Assembly (NCBI GenBank): GCA_025449515.1
Contig: JANWJI010000147.1
Span: forward strand, 1 to 24,177
Source: Nitrososphaeraceae archaeon
Lineage (GTDB): Archaea; Thermoproteota; Nitrososphaeria; Nitrososphaerales; Nitrososphaeraceae
DNA: 24,177 nucleotides
Direction: 5' to 3'
This document shows positions 7,525-14,047 of the stretch, piece by piece. The translations under genes and the position numbers were made by a program. How positions within the stretch are numbered: the stretch's first letter is position 1; the number at the start of each line of letters is the position of its first letter. The notes below the pieces were generated by a model that worked only from the letters and a program-made list of their open reading frames with translations, ran no database searches and was not told where the DNA came from.

Positions 7525-7683
7525 AAATCAGATTCTCATAGTATTCTATAGTTATTTGCCTATTATTCTAGGCTATAGATCAATTTGATTAGATATTCTA
7601 ATGTACTAAGCAGCGAACACATGGTTCTATAAATCGCATTCTAGAAAGAGTGTACTCATATTAAGTTAAACTTACGATTCTAT

Positions 7684-9084
7684 ATGGTACAAGGCCTGAT
7701 AATGGATATTTTGACTATTATCTGGCTTTTGAATATTCCTATAGCTTTTATTGCAATATTCAGATGTGTAATGAATAAGAGGATCTTCGTGGATAAAAAT
7801 CCCATAAGGATTCATAATGATCCCATAATAATTTTTCAAATTACTACTAGATCAGCCACTAATACCCCAGTAGTCTTCCGTGGGATACGTTCAATAATCG
7901 ATTCATGTTCCCAGATTCATTATTCAAAATATCGGATATCTGTGGTAACAGACGATAGTAGAGACATCCAGAAATTAAGCGATAGGAAATGCGAGGTCAT
8001 AGTTGTAGACAAGTCGTTCAAGACTTCGGCAATAAAGAAAGGCAGAGCTTTGCAGTATGGAGTAGTTCATCGTCGCGATTGCGCCCAGAATAATAAAGAT
8101 TATTGGATTTTTCATCTGGATGACGAAAGCTTTCTTACTTCTCAAACTGTTCTTTCACTTCTAAAGTTTATCAGAGAAGGAAATGGACTGGCTGCTGAAG
8201 GCCCTATATTTTACCCACTGAAATTTGAGTCTGCAAACTTCCTTACAGCTCTTGCAGAATCGGTCAGACCTTTCTCTTGCTATGATTGTGTGTCTCAAAT
8301 GACAAATGGCGCCATCATCAAAACTCCTCCATTACACATGCACGGCAGTAATCTATTGGTTAGATCTGATATCGAAGATTCAATAGGTTGGGATTTTGGA
8401 CCCACACTCGCAGAGGACCAACTGTTTGGTTATAAGATATATCAGAGATACGGTGCTAATTCATTGGGATGGCATGGTGGGATTTTATTGGAACAGCCCC
8501 CGTTGAACATTAAAGATCATTTTATGCAAAGGCGCAGATGGGTTGTGGGGAGTCTTCAGAATATCGATGAATTTTCCTGTCTCCACAAGCTAAAAGTTAT
8601 TTATAAATTAACAACTTATTTTCTTGGCTTTGCTGCGGGGATAACTTCGATCGCTCTTTCTATTTTAATGCACGTGCCCTTCATACTAGCGGTCTTTGCT
8701 GCAAGCGGGAGTGCGGGAGCAGCTAACGTAGACATGATGAATGGCACTTTTAGCAAAACCGTAGATGTACTCTATAGTGAATCTATATTTCATCTTTGGT
8801 CTGGAGGATCATATTATGAAATAGCTATTGCATCCTTGATTTTTATTTCATCACTTGTATGGTTATTTTCATACCAATTAGGATTATTCTTAAACTTACG
8901 ATATTCTAAAGTAAAATTGAGTAAGAAATTTTTTATGCATATTCAAACTCTCGTACTTTGTCCGATTCTTGGATTGATCGAAACATTTCCAGCCTTTTTT
9001 GCCATTATTGAATACGGCTTTAAAAGGAGATCCGCAAACAACCATACTACTCCAGTGTACGATTTTTATGTGATAAATAAGTAA
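7684..9084 (+). CDS. Membrane glycosyltransferase, GT2 family, Egghead-like
   Basis: A 466-aa protein: an N-terminal membrane helix (about 8-27), a cytoplasmic GT-A catalytic domain (about 45-300), then hydrophobic segments at roughly 307-340, 375-398 and 425-450. Catalytic motifs are in order: Asp90-Asp91, the metal-binding His-Leu-Asp-Asp-Glu (144-148), Ala-Glu-Asp-Gln (243-246) and Gln-Arg-Arg-Arg-Trp (282-286). The last is the product-binding motif of processive GT2 enzymes such as cellulose and hyaluronan synthases. The motif set most resembles the Egghead beta-mannosyltransferase subgroup. It probably adds sugars from a nucleotide-sugar to a lipid or extruded glycan; the sugar cannot be told. 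ATG 7684 is used; Met7 (7702) is an alternative. Confidence 0.85.
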   Translation: MVQGLIMDILTIIWLLNIPIAFIAIFRCVMNKRIFVDKNPIRIHNDPIIIFQITTRSATNTPVVFRGIRSIIDSCSQIHYSKYRISVVTDDSRDIQKLSDRKCEVIVVDKSFKTSAIKKGRALQYGVVHRRDCAQNNKDYWIFHLDDESFLTSQTVLSLLKFIREGNGLAAEGPIFYPLKFESANFLTALAESVRPFSCYDCVSQMTNGAIIKTPPLHMHGSNLLVRSDIEDSIGWDFGPTLAEDQLFGYKIYQRYGANSLGWHGGILLEQPPLNIKDHFMQRRRWVVGSLQNIDEFSCLHKLKVIYKLTTYFLGFAAGITSIALSILMHVPFILAVFAASGSAGAANVDMMNGTFSKTVDVLYSESIFHLWSGGSYYEIAIASLIFISSLVWLFSYQLGLFLNLRYSKVKLSKKFFMHIQTLVLCPILGLIETFPAFFAIIEYGFKRRSANNHTTPVYDFYVINK

Positions 9085-9510
9085 TAGCTGGTGATCCTAC
9101 TTGAAGGATTACGTATTTACATATTATGATCCTTTATAATAGCAGTATGTGATTCCTAAAAGATACGAAACTTATTGTATTGCCGATCGGGATCAGAAAA
9201 AACAGTAAATACAAAATCAATAATAGTGTTCTGATCGGTTTGATCACAATTTACTCATTAGGCCAGTACAAAACTTGGGCAAGAACCTGTTACCCTTAAT
9301 GCCTTGCCATCTTGTTTAAACTTACATATGAACACGACCCAGTTTAAACCTGTTTATGGAATCAAGAAAAAGATGATGTAGCTGGTTCAGGAAAATGCTA
9401 TTAATAGATAACGAAATATTCTGCATAATACAATATGGAAGAATCTAGTGAGATATCTTTAGAATTGGGTCAAGTTTGATTCGAATTCATACAGACCCTC
9501 ACTATTATCC
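9085..9510. other. Gene-free stretch with several inverted repeats
   Basis: About 425 bases without a supported gene. A weak 7-bp hairpin (tgatcct/aggatta, 9092-9111) follows the glycosyltransferase stop and may end its transcript. An 8-bp inverted repeat (gatcagaa 9191-9198, ttctgatc 9229-9236) encloses a 30-base AT-rich loop. The palindrome gtttaaac occurs twice (9314-9321 and 9342-9349). Confidence 0.4.
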
Positions 9511-9644
9511 TGGAGGGGATGGGATTCGAACCCATGAACCCCTGAAGGACGGGATCACTCATCTGGATCTACCTACGCATGTGTTTTACATTACGTACCT
9601 TGATCTTGAGTCCTGCGCGTTTGACCGGGCTTCGCTACCCCTCC
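9511..9644 (-). tRNA. tRNA-Leu (anticodon CAA) with a 49-nt intron
   Basis: Read on the minus strand: acceptor stem GGAGGGG/CCCCTCC with discriminator A, D-arm GCG...CGC containing a GG pair, anticodon stem CAGGA/TCCCG around loop CTCAAGA (anticodon CAA), an enlarged variable arm, and T-arm ATGGG-TTCGAAT-CCCAT. The intron occupies 9556-9604, at the canonical position between nucleotides 37 and 38. The junctions form a bulge-helix-bulge: a 4-bp helix CTCA/TGAG flanked by 3-nt bulges AGA and TGA, cut as AG^A and TG^A. The CCA end is not encoded. Position 28-42 is an A-C mismatch. A weak TATA-like AAATAA lies about 26 nt upstream. Confidence 0.92.
9556..9604 (-). other. Archaeal tRNA intron (BHB type)
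   Basis: 49 nt removed by the splicing endonuclease. Inside it ACGT can pair with GCGT and GG with CC to form a small hairpin beyond the splice motif. Removing it restores a 7-base anticodon loop. Confidence 0.85.
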
Positions 9645-9769
9645 ACGATATGATTCCAGTAAGGTTCCTTATTTCTTGCTTACTATTTGTGTTCATATAA
9701 TTGATCACTGAAGACGAATAGAATGGGCCGAATTGGGGAGGTTAGATGCTTGTGGTAGATATAGTTCAG

Positions 9770-9779
9770 TAAATATAAC
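9770..9779 (+). promoter_or_regulatory. TATA box of the OB-fold gene
   Basis: taaatataac, centred near 9775, predicts transcription from about 9801. That gives a leader of about 29 nt to ATG 9830 or a leaderless start at TTG 9803. Confidence 0.45.
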
Positions 9780-9829
9780 CTGACTTTCCAGAACCTTTAT
9801 TATTGCAGTGTAACAATCTGAAACAAGTA

Positions 9830-10117
9830 ATGAAGATCACCGAGTTAAAACCAGGAATGCGAGGAGTAAACGTAGAAGGACGAATAGAGAGCATAACTGA
9901 GCCAAGGACTGTAAATTTGAGAACTGGGGGAACTGCACAGGTTGCTGATGCTATGGTTTCTGATGAAACAGGTAGTATAAAACTATCTCTCTGGGACGAT
10001 CAAATCAATTTGGTAAAAGACGGAGACAACGTTACTATTGAGAATGGGTATACTCAGTCATTTCGCGGAGAGAACAGCCTTAATATAGGAAGATATGGAA
10101 AACTGAAGAGACTGTAG
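9830..10117 (+). CDS. Single OB-fold nucleic-acid-binding protein (SSB/RPA-like)
   Basis: A 95-aa protein made of one OB-fold of the RPA/archaeal SSB type. It shows Val-Asn-Val-Glu-Gly-Arg-Ile (strand 1, about 13-19), Glu-Pro-Arg-Thr-Val-Asn-Leu-Arg-Thr-Gly-Gly, Gln-Val-Ala-Asp-Ala, Asp-Glu-Thr-Gly-Ser-Ile-Lys-Leu-Ser-Leu-Trp-Asp, and the closing Gly-Asp-Asn-Val-Thr-Ile-Glu-Asn-Gly-Tyr. The Trp55 position is typical for stacking on bases. It likely binds single-stranded DNA or RNA. The acidic tail of bacterial SSB is absent; the end is basic. ATG 9830 is chosen because the fold begins right there; a TTG at 9803 would add nine unlike residues. Confidence 0.82.
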   Translation: MKITELKPGMRGVNVEGRIESITEPRTVNLRTGGTAQVADAMVSDETGSIKLSLWDDQINLVKDGDNVTIENGYTQSFRGENSLNIGRYGKLKRL

Positions 10118-10132
10118 AATTCTAGTTTTGTT

Positions 10133-10175
10133 ACCTATGGTGCATATGCAAGCATCTTCCATAGGTTTTGTTTTA
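10133..10175 (+). terminator. Hairpin terminator after the OB-fold gene
   Basis: acctatgg (10133-10140) pairs with ccataggt (10159-10166), 8 bp. The loop itself contains the palindrome tgcatatgca. A T-rich tail (tttgtttta) follows. It lies between two convergent genes and could stop the plus-strand transcript. Confidence 0.55.
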
Positions 10176-10221
10176 GAATTTATAATATGAATCGGATAGG
10201 TTACTAGCCTACCCCCTCCTC

Positions 10222-11043
10222 CTAACTAATATATCCCATGTCGGATGGCCTGGTTTGAACCACTGATCGTTGCTCGTCTTGTTGTCTTAGACTGCCGGTT
10301 ATCTGTTGCTCTATTGTCTTTATCAACATCTCAGTGTCTTTCGCTCTTCTCTCAATATTAGTCATATCTATCTTTAGATGCAAGATTGTTACAAGCGTTT
10401 CCAGAATTGACTTTGATGCCTTAGCATCTATTACAAATCCGGATGTTTCGGCTAGTAAGCACGTCCCTCTCATTCCTCGACGTTTTGCGATCCCAACAAT
10501 GATTCCATTCATACCTGTTATACTCCCGCCCTCCATTGTATGGACGTGTAGTTCATGGAAGCTTCTTATCGCATCTAGATCGCCTGCAGTCCCAAATATG
10601 CGTGGATCAGTTACAAATGAACCCGTAATGTATGCCGCCAATGTGAATACTTGGCCTGTGTTAAATCTCGCCGCAATATCTAGGATTTCCTCGGCAAGAA
10701 AATATTCAGAATCAGGATTGGATGGCTGGGAGTCTCCACTAAGCAGAAGTAGACCGACTCCGTAGGAAGTAGACACATTTGAATAGAATAGATAATTTTT
10801 TAAAAGATCTGCAGTACCGTCTGATTTTATTAATAATTGGGCAGGAAAGGAAGTGGAGTAAATATCAGCTAGATGAGTCGCATCGAGTTCGTGTATTAAA
10901 TGGTCTACAGCTAATTTACCAACATAACCACTTCCTGGAAAACCACAAATCAAGACAGGACTACATGTAGCTGGAGTATTTTTTGTAGAATAAACTATGT
11001 CAATTTCGGGATGATTGGATCTCACGTACAGTGTGATAATCAT
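10222..11043 (-). CDS. PAC2 family protein (proteasome assembly chaperone homologue)
   Basis: A 273-aa protein with the PAC2 pattern: Gly34-Phe-Pro-Gly-Ser-Gly-Tyr-Val-Gly near the start of the domain, Leu-Leu-Ser-Gly-Asp-Ser-Gln-Pro in the middle, and Gly-Met-Asn-Gly-Ile-Ile-Val-Gly-Ile-Ala-Lys-Arg-Arg-Gly-Met-Arg-Gly before Leu-Leu-Ala-Glu-Thr. The last about 60 residues look helical (Glu-Arg-Arg-Ala-Lys-Asp-Thr-Glu-Met-Leu-Ile-Lys-Thr-Ile-Glu-Gln-Gln). Archaeal relatives bind proteasome core particles through a C-terminal hydrophobic-Tyr-X tail; here the end is Gly-Tyr-Ile-Ser, which is off by one. No proteasome gene is adjacent. A TATA box at 11047-11055 would place transcription at about 11025, exactly at an in-frame GTG (Val7), so the true start may be there. 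Confidence 0.85.
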   Translation of the reverse strand: MIITLYVRSNHPEIDIVYSTKNTPATCSPVLICGFPGSGYVGKLAVDHLIHELDATHLADIYSTSFPAQLLIKSDGTADLLKNYLFYSNVSTSYGVGLLLLSGDSQPSNPDSEYFLAEEILDIAARFNTGQVFTLAAYITGSFVTDPRIFGTAGDLDAIRSFHELHVHTMEGGSITGMNGIIVGIAKRRGMRGTCLLAETSGFVIDAKASKSILETLVTILHLKIDMTNIERRAKDTEMLIKTIEQQITGSLRQQDEQRSVVQTRPSDMGYIS

Positions 11044-11267
11044 TTAGATTATAAACTGTTTGTGCAGTAATTCCAATGGTTGTCCTCACTAATGCCTGGT
11101 TCAGAGAGCAGCAAGCCAGGAGGCATCTGAAATTGATATACAATGACCCAATCGCAACTATTGTGGCAAATTAAGCCACCACAGATAGATAGGAGACAGT
11201 TTGGCAGCTCAGATCGCTATGAGCTACTAAGGGAGGGGTCAGGTTTTCATCTATTCACATCGGCAAG

Positions 11268-11396
11268 TCATGTCTTCGTCGTCTCTCCAACTTTTAATTC
11301 GGCGGATTTCCTTTTCACCCTAGATCCAAACAAGATAGCCGTAAAGACCACAAAAACACCGCAAGTCAGTGCGAACATAAATATTTCATCAGCCAT
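11268..11396 (-). CDS. 42-aa single-pass membrane protein
   Basis: A short frame from ATG 11396 to TGA 11268. Residues 5-23 are hydrophobic (Phe-Met-Phe-Ala-Leu-Thr-Cys-Gly-Val-Phe-Val-Val-Phe-Thr-Ala-Ile-Leu-Phe-Gly), followed by a basic Ser-Arg-Val-Lys-Arg-Lys and a polar tail. The positive-inside rule therefore places the C-terminus in the cytoplasm. A TATA box ctttaaaaaa (11421-11430) lies 25-34 nt upstream, predicting a leaderless mRNA. I do not recognise a family. The opposite-strand frame here lacks such support. Confidence 0.6.
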   Translation of the reverse strand: MADEIFMFALTCGVFVVFTAILFGSRVKRKSAELKVGETTKT

Positions 11397-11420
11397 TTTA
11401 CGCGTGTATATACTACCACC

Positions 11421-11430
11421 TTTTTTAAAG
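11421..11430 (-). promoter_or_regulatory. TATA box of the 42-aa membrane protein
   Basis: Minus-strand CTTTAAAAAA is centred about 29 nt before the ATG at 11396. It also forms the palindrome-like cctttaaaaaagg. Confidence 0.5.
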
Positions 11431-11735
11431 GTATTGGAACATTGACCTACGACGGGATGTACAAGGAGGTCCGTGATTACTTAGGTAAAGAGAATGCAAG
11501 AGCCAATTGTAATTCGAAATATTTGCTATATAATAGCACGACCAGATTTAATTTAGTTACAAGGGACTTCGATTTGAATTGACATTCAAGCGTATTTGGA
11601 TCATAAGAATATCCGGGATCGGAATGGTCAACCAATTAAATCTAATAAAATGCGATCAGTTGATTTAGCTGTACTCCGGCAATTGATAATCAAAAGACGA
11701 TGCTTAGTATTAATAGTAAGGAGATCTGATCTAGT

Positions 11736-11741
11736 TTAGGA
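11736..11741 (+). promoter_or_regulatory. Shine-Dalgarno-like site deciding a TTG start
   Basis: ttaggaag ends a few bases before the TTG at 11746 and supports that unusual start for the first winged-helix gene. Confidence 0.4.
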
Positions 11742-11745
11742 AGAA

Positions 11746-12045
11746 TTGCCGTTAAGGTCAACAGGTTGGACTAACAGAGGATGGTTGGAAATCGTTGAAT
11801 TCATACTCTCTATGTGCAAAGATGGGTCCCGAAAAACGCATGTCATGTATCGATGTAATCTCAATTCGAAACAAATCAATGAGTATTTGGATTTCCTGTA
11901 CCAGTGTTCAATGCTTGAAAAAACTCCCGAGCATCCCAATTCCAAGAGGTATATATACAAAACCAGTAACCTCGGAAGAGAAGCTATTGATAGTTATCAT
12001 AATTTGGTCAGCCTATTTAAAAAAGATCCGACCTTTCTACCATGA
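11746..12045 (+). CDS. Small winged-helix DNA-binding protein, copy 1
   Basis: A 99-aa protein of the thaumarchaeal/crenarchaeal single winged-helix type. It has Trp-Leu-Glu-Ile-Val-Glu-Phe-Ile-Leu (helix 1), Lys-Thr-His-Val-Met-Tyr-Arg-Cys-Asn-Leu-Asn (helix 2), Gln-Ile-Asn-Glu-Tyr-Leu-Asp-Phe-Leu (recognition helix), and a wing with Arg-Tyr-Ile-Tyr-Lys-Thr-Ser-Asn-Leu-Gly-Arg-Glu. It probably acts as a dimeric transcription regulator. It is followed 66 bp later by a paralogue in the same direction. The TTG start has a GGAAG site just upstream. Another frame over the same bases (11795-12079) lacks this pattern. Confidence 0.8.
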   Translation: MPLRSTGWTNRGWLEIVEFILSMCKDGSRKTHVMYRCNLNSKQINEYLDFLYQCSMLEKTPEHPNSKRYIYKTSNLGREAIDSYHNLVSLFKKDPTFLP

Positions 12046-12070
12046 TTTGATTAGAGTTCACCACATAGAC

Positions 12071-12080
12071 CGTTTATAAT
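12071..12080 (+). promoter_or_regulatory. TATA box of the second winged-helix gene
   Basis: cgtttataat, predicting a transcript start near 12102, about 10 nt before the TTG at 12112. The two paralogues therefore seem to be separately transcribed. Confidence 0.4.
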
Positions 12081-12111
12081 AATTCTATCTGATAGTTCCA
12101 CTCATGTTATA

Positions 12112-12438
12112 TTGAATGTAAGTTTAATTGAATTGTCTGAGATGAAAAATCGTAGTCGTTACGAGGTGATAGCTGCTATTCTGAAATCTGCAAACAAAGA
12201 AGAGACAAGGACCAAGATAATGTACAAGGCCATGCTGAGCAACGATCAATGTAAGATTTATCTTGATTCTCTCCTTCAAAGCGGCCTAATTCAAGAAGTC
12301 GACAACGGAGCCAAGATAGTGTATCGAACTACAAGTAAAGGAGATAAATTTTTGTCTTATTATGATCAAATGAAGCAGCTGTTACCCGTTGGGATTGAAG
12401 ACAACCTCACCGAGGAATACTATCGTCTAAGCGTCTGA
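12112..12438 (+). CDS. Small winged-helix DNA-binding protein, copy 2
   Basis: A 108-aa paralogue of the preceding gene. It shows Asn-Arg-Ser-Arg-Tyr-Glu-Val-Ile-Ala-Ala-Ile-Leu, then Arg-Thr-Lys-Ile-Met-Tyr-Lys-Ala-Met-Leu-Ser, Gln-Cys-Lys-Ile-Tyr-Leu-Asp-Ser-Leu, and the wing Ile-Val-Tyr-Arg-Thr-Thr-Ser-Lys-Gly. The two align along their whole core but are clearly diverged, so the duplication is not recent. A probable transcription regulator. The C-terminal extension (about 93-108) is acidic. Start uncertain: TTG 12112 fits the TATA box, ATG 12142 begins closer to the fold. Its stop is 5 bp from the stop of the convergent ATPase gene. Confidence 0.8.
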   Translation: MNVSLIELSEMKNRSRYEVIAAILKSANKEETRTKIMYKAMLSNDQCKIYLDSLLQSGLIQEVDNGAKIVYRTTSKGDKFLSYYDQMKQLLPVGIEDNLTEEYYRLSV

Positions 12439-12443
12439 GGTTA

Positions 12444-13931
12444 TTACACTAGACAATCTAACGTAATCGTAGGAACTCCAAGTGACCTCCGTACCGAAAG
12501 GGCATGGGAGTGACCATCTGGGATAATCGATTCTAAAAGAAGAGTGTTGTGTAATAGCTTAAGTCTCAGAAGTATATCTACATTGCGTATTATTTCTTTA
12601 TACTTCAGTGGTTTAATAGAAACCAATACAGAGAGATTAACATTAAATCTGAGAAATGGAATGATTTGTGGAAACAGGGATTCTCCATCTGATCTATTCC
12701 CAAAGTCATCCAACATTAGCATGCTCATCAAAATCTTGTTCTTACGCTGACTTCTTATCTTAGACACGACTTCTTGTAGTCTCTTAAATCTTTCAAGGTA
12801 GGTATCCTGAGTACGATATTCATCAATAAATTCCGAAATTTCCGTGTCGTTTCTTGAGTAATGTAGTACCCTGAGATTTTTTCCAGGTTTCCGACTCAAA
12901 TAAGGCTGGAGAAAATCTAAGAGAAGCCGCGGTTCAACGCCCGGCACAGGCTGCACTATGATACTATTATCATTACGAATGAACTGGGAAATTATTTTAG
13001 CCAAAAATGATGTACACACATTCGGAGTAATAACTTGGTCTACTTCAAGGAGCACGATTTTGTTCTCTGGACCTTCAGGTGAAAATTCAGTGCTCAGGCT
13101 TTCACATATCATTCCGGTAAATTTTTTCACATCGCTTAGGCTCGAGAGTAGGTCTAATGATGATGCGTCCTGTTCACCTCGATTCCTCCTTGAAAGGGGA
13201 TTGATTTTCTTATTTGCGATACGAAATTGAGAAGGATCATAATGGTTATAGCTTCTGAATATGCTATTATTAAGTGTGAATATATAAGAAGATCGATTTA
13301 TCTTGGTGCCCCGTAATTTAGCGAAATAAATTTGTCTAATATCAGCATTTCTACAGGCTTTTTGCTTCAGTTCAACTATCCCATCGACTAGAAAATCAAG
13401 CGTATTATCTTCGGAGTCTTCACTCGTGAAGATCAACTTTGCTCCAGCCCTCTCACGCCATGTTTGCAAAACTCTTTCGTTATTCAACCGAGCCTCGATA
13501 TCCATGAATGAGGCTATTGCGTCCCAGCTATCGATAATTATAATTGGAGCTTTAACGTCCATCAATTGATTGGTTATCCGTTCGAATAGCGATTCTGGCT
13601 CGTCAAGACGAGCATCCTCAAAACTTGAAAGACCGGAACGCTGGTTTGACGGATCACCTACTTCCATATTTTCTCTAACGACATACTTATCTAGCCAGGG
13701 ATAATTTACAAAAAGTTGCCTCGGAGAGAGCCTGGTGGATATGTAAAAGAAATTACTTCTGATCTCTAATGCCCTCAAAATCGTTAGAGATAATGTAGTT
13801 TTGCCGGTCCCGGAATTGCCCTTGACTAGCAGCGAGTAGGTATCACGCTTAACAAATTGCATTAGTTCTGGTGGTATTTGCATCAGATTATCATCAACTT
13901 TTGAGAAACTTGCCATTTTTATACTATCCAT
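12444..13931 (-). CDS. RecA-superfamily ATPase of the KaiC/GvpD type
   Basis: A 495-aa protein. The N-terminal half is a RecA-like ATPase: Walker A Gly-Asn-Ser-Gly-Thr-Gly-Lys-Thr-Thr at 38-46, Walker B Ile-Ile-Ile-Ile-Asp134-Ser-Trp-Asp-Ala, and later Phe-Ala-Lys-Leu-Arg-Gly-Thr-Lys, as in KaiC domains. The C-terminal half (about 275-495) has a repeat of alternating hydrophobic strands (Lys-Ile-Val-Leu-Leu-Glu-Val-Asp and Ser-Met-Leu-Met-Leu-Asp-Asp-Phe) but no Walker A, so it may be a degenerate second domain. No gas-vesicle genes are nearby, so a regulatory ATPase role is more likely than gas-vesicle control. Starts: ATG 13931, or Met6 at 13916, which lies about 29 nt from a TATA-like ctataact. 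Confidence 0.82.
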   Translation of the reverse strand: MDSIKMASFSKVDDNLMQIPPELMQFVKRDTYSLLVKGNSGTGKTTLSLTILRALEIRSNFFYISTRLSPRQLFVNYPWLDKYVVRENMEVGDPSNQRSGLSSFEDARLDEPESLFERITNQLMDVKAPIIIIDSWDAIASFMDIEARLNNERVLQTWRERAGAKLIFTSEDSEDNTLDFLVDGIVELKQKACRNADIRQIYFAKLRGTKINRSSYIFTLNNSIFRSYNHYDPSQFRIANKKINPLSRRNRGEQDASSLDLLSSLSDVKKFTGMICESLSTEFSPEGPENKIVLLEVDQVITPNVCTSFLAKIISQFIRNDNSIIVQPVPGVEPRLLLDFLQPYLSRKPGKNLRVLHYSRNDTEISEFIDEYRTQDTYLERFKRLQEVVSKIRSQRKNKILMSMLMLDDFGNRSDGESLFPQIIPFLRFNVNLSVLVSIKPLKYKEIIRNVDILLRLKLLHNTLLLESIIPDGHSHALSVRRSLGVPTITLDCLV

Positions 13932-14047
13932 GTATCTCGACTATAACTATTGAAATGAATTCTCTATAATACCATCTAATAGTCGTACCGAATGAGTGTC
14001 GCATATAAGTTCGAACGTATTGCTTTCAACCGGTATGCCGGCTGGTC

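Noticed and set aside
9314..9349. Two gtttaaac copies as a CRISPR or attachment site
   Set aside because: Only two 8-base palindromes, no repeat-spacer series and no integrase nearby; no CRISPR array or transposase was found anywhere in the window.
9476..9700. 74-aa plus-strand frame
   Set aside because: It runs straight through the tRNA-Leu gene; its sequence is the antisense of the tRNA.
11143..11445. 100-aa plus-strand frame opposite the small membrane protein
   Set aside because: No recognisable domain and no promoter or ribosome site at its start; the minus-strand 42-aa frame has a proper TATA box and membrane helix.
11457..11582. 41-codon plus-strand frame starting Met-Tyr-Lys-Glu-Val-Arg
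   Set aside because: No TATA box at the right distance and no family resemblance; probably chance. The rest of 11460-11735 holds nothing I can support.
11795..12079. 94-aa frame overlapping the first winged-helix gene
   Set aside because: Different frame of the same bases without the winged-helix pattern or an upstream ribosome site.
12444..13931. Gas-vesicle operon membership of the GvpD-like gene
   Set aside because: No gvpA or other gas-vesicle genes in the window; only the ATPase family is shared.
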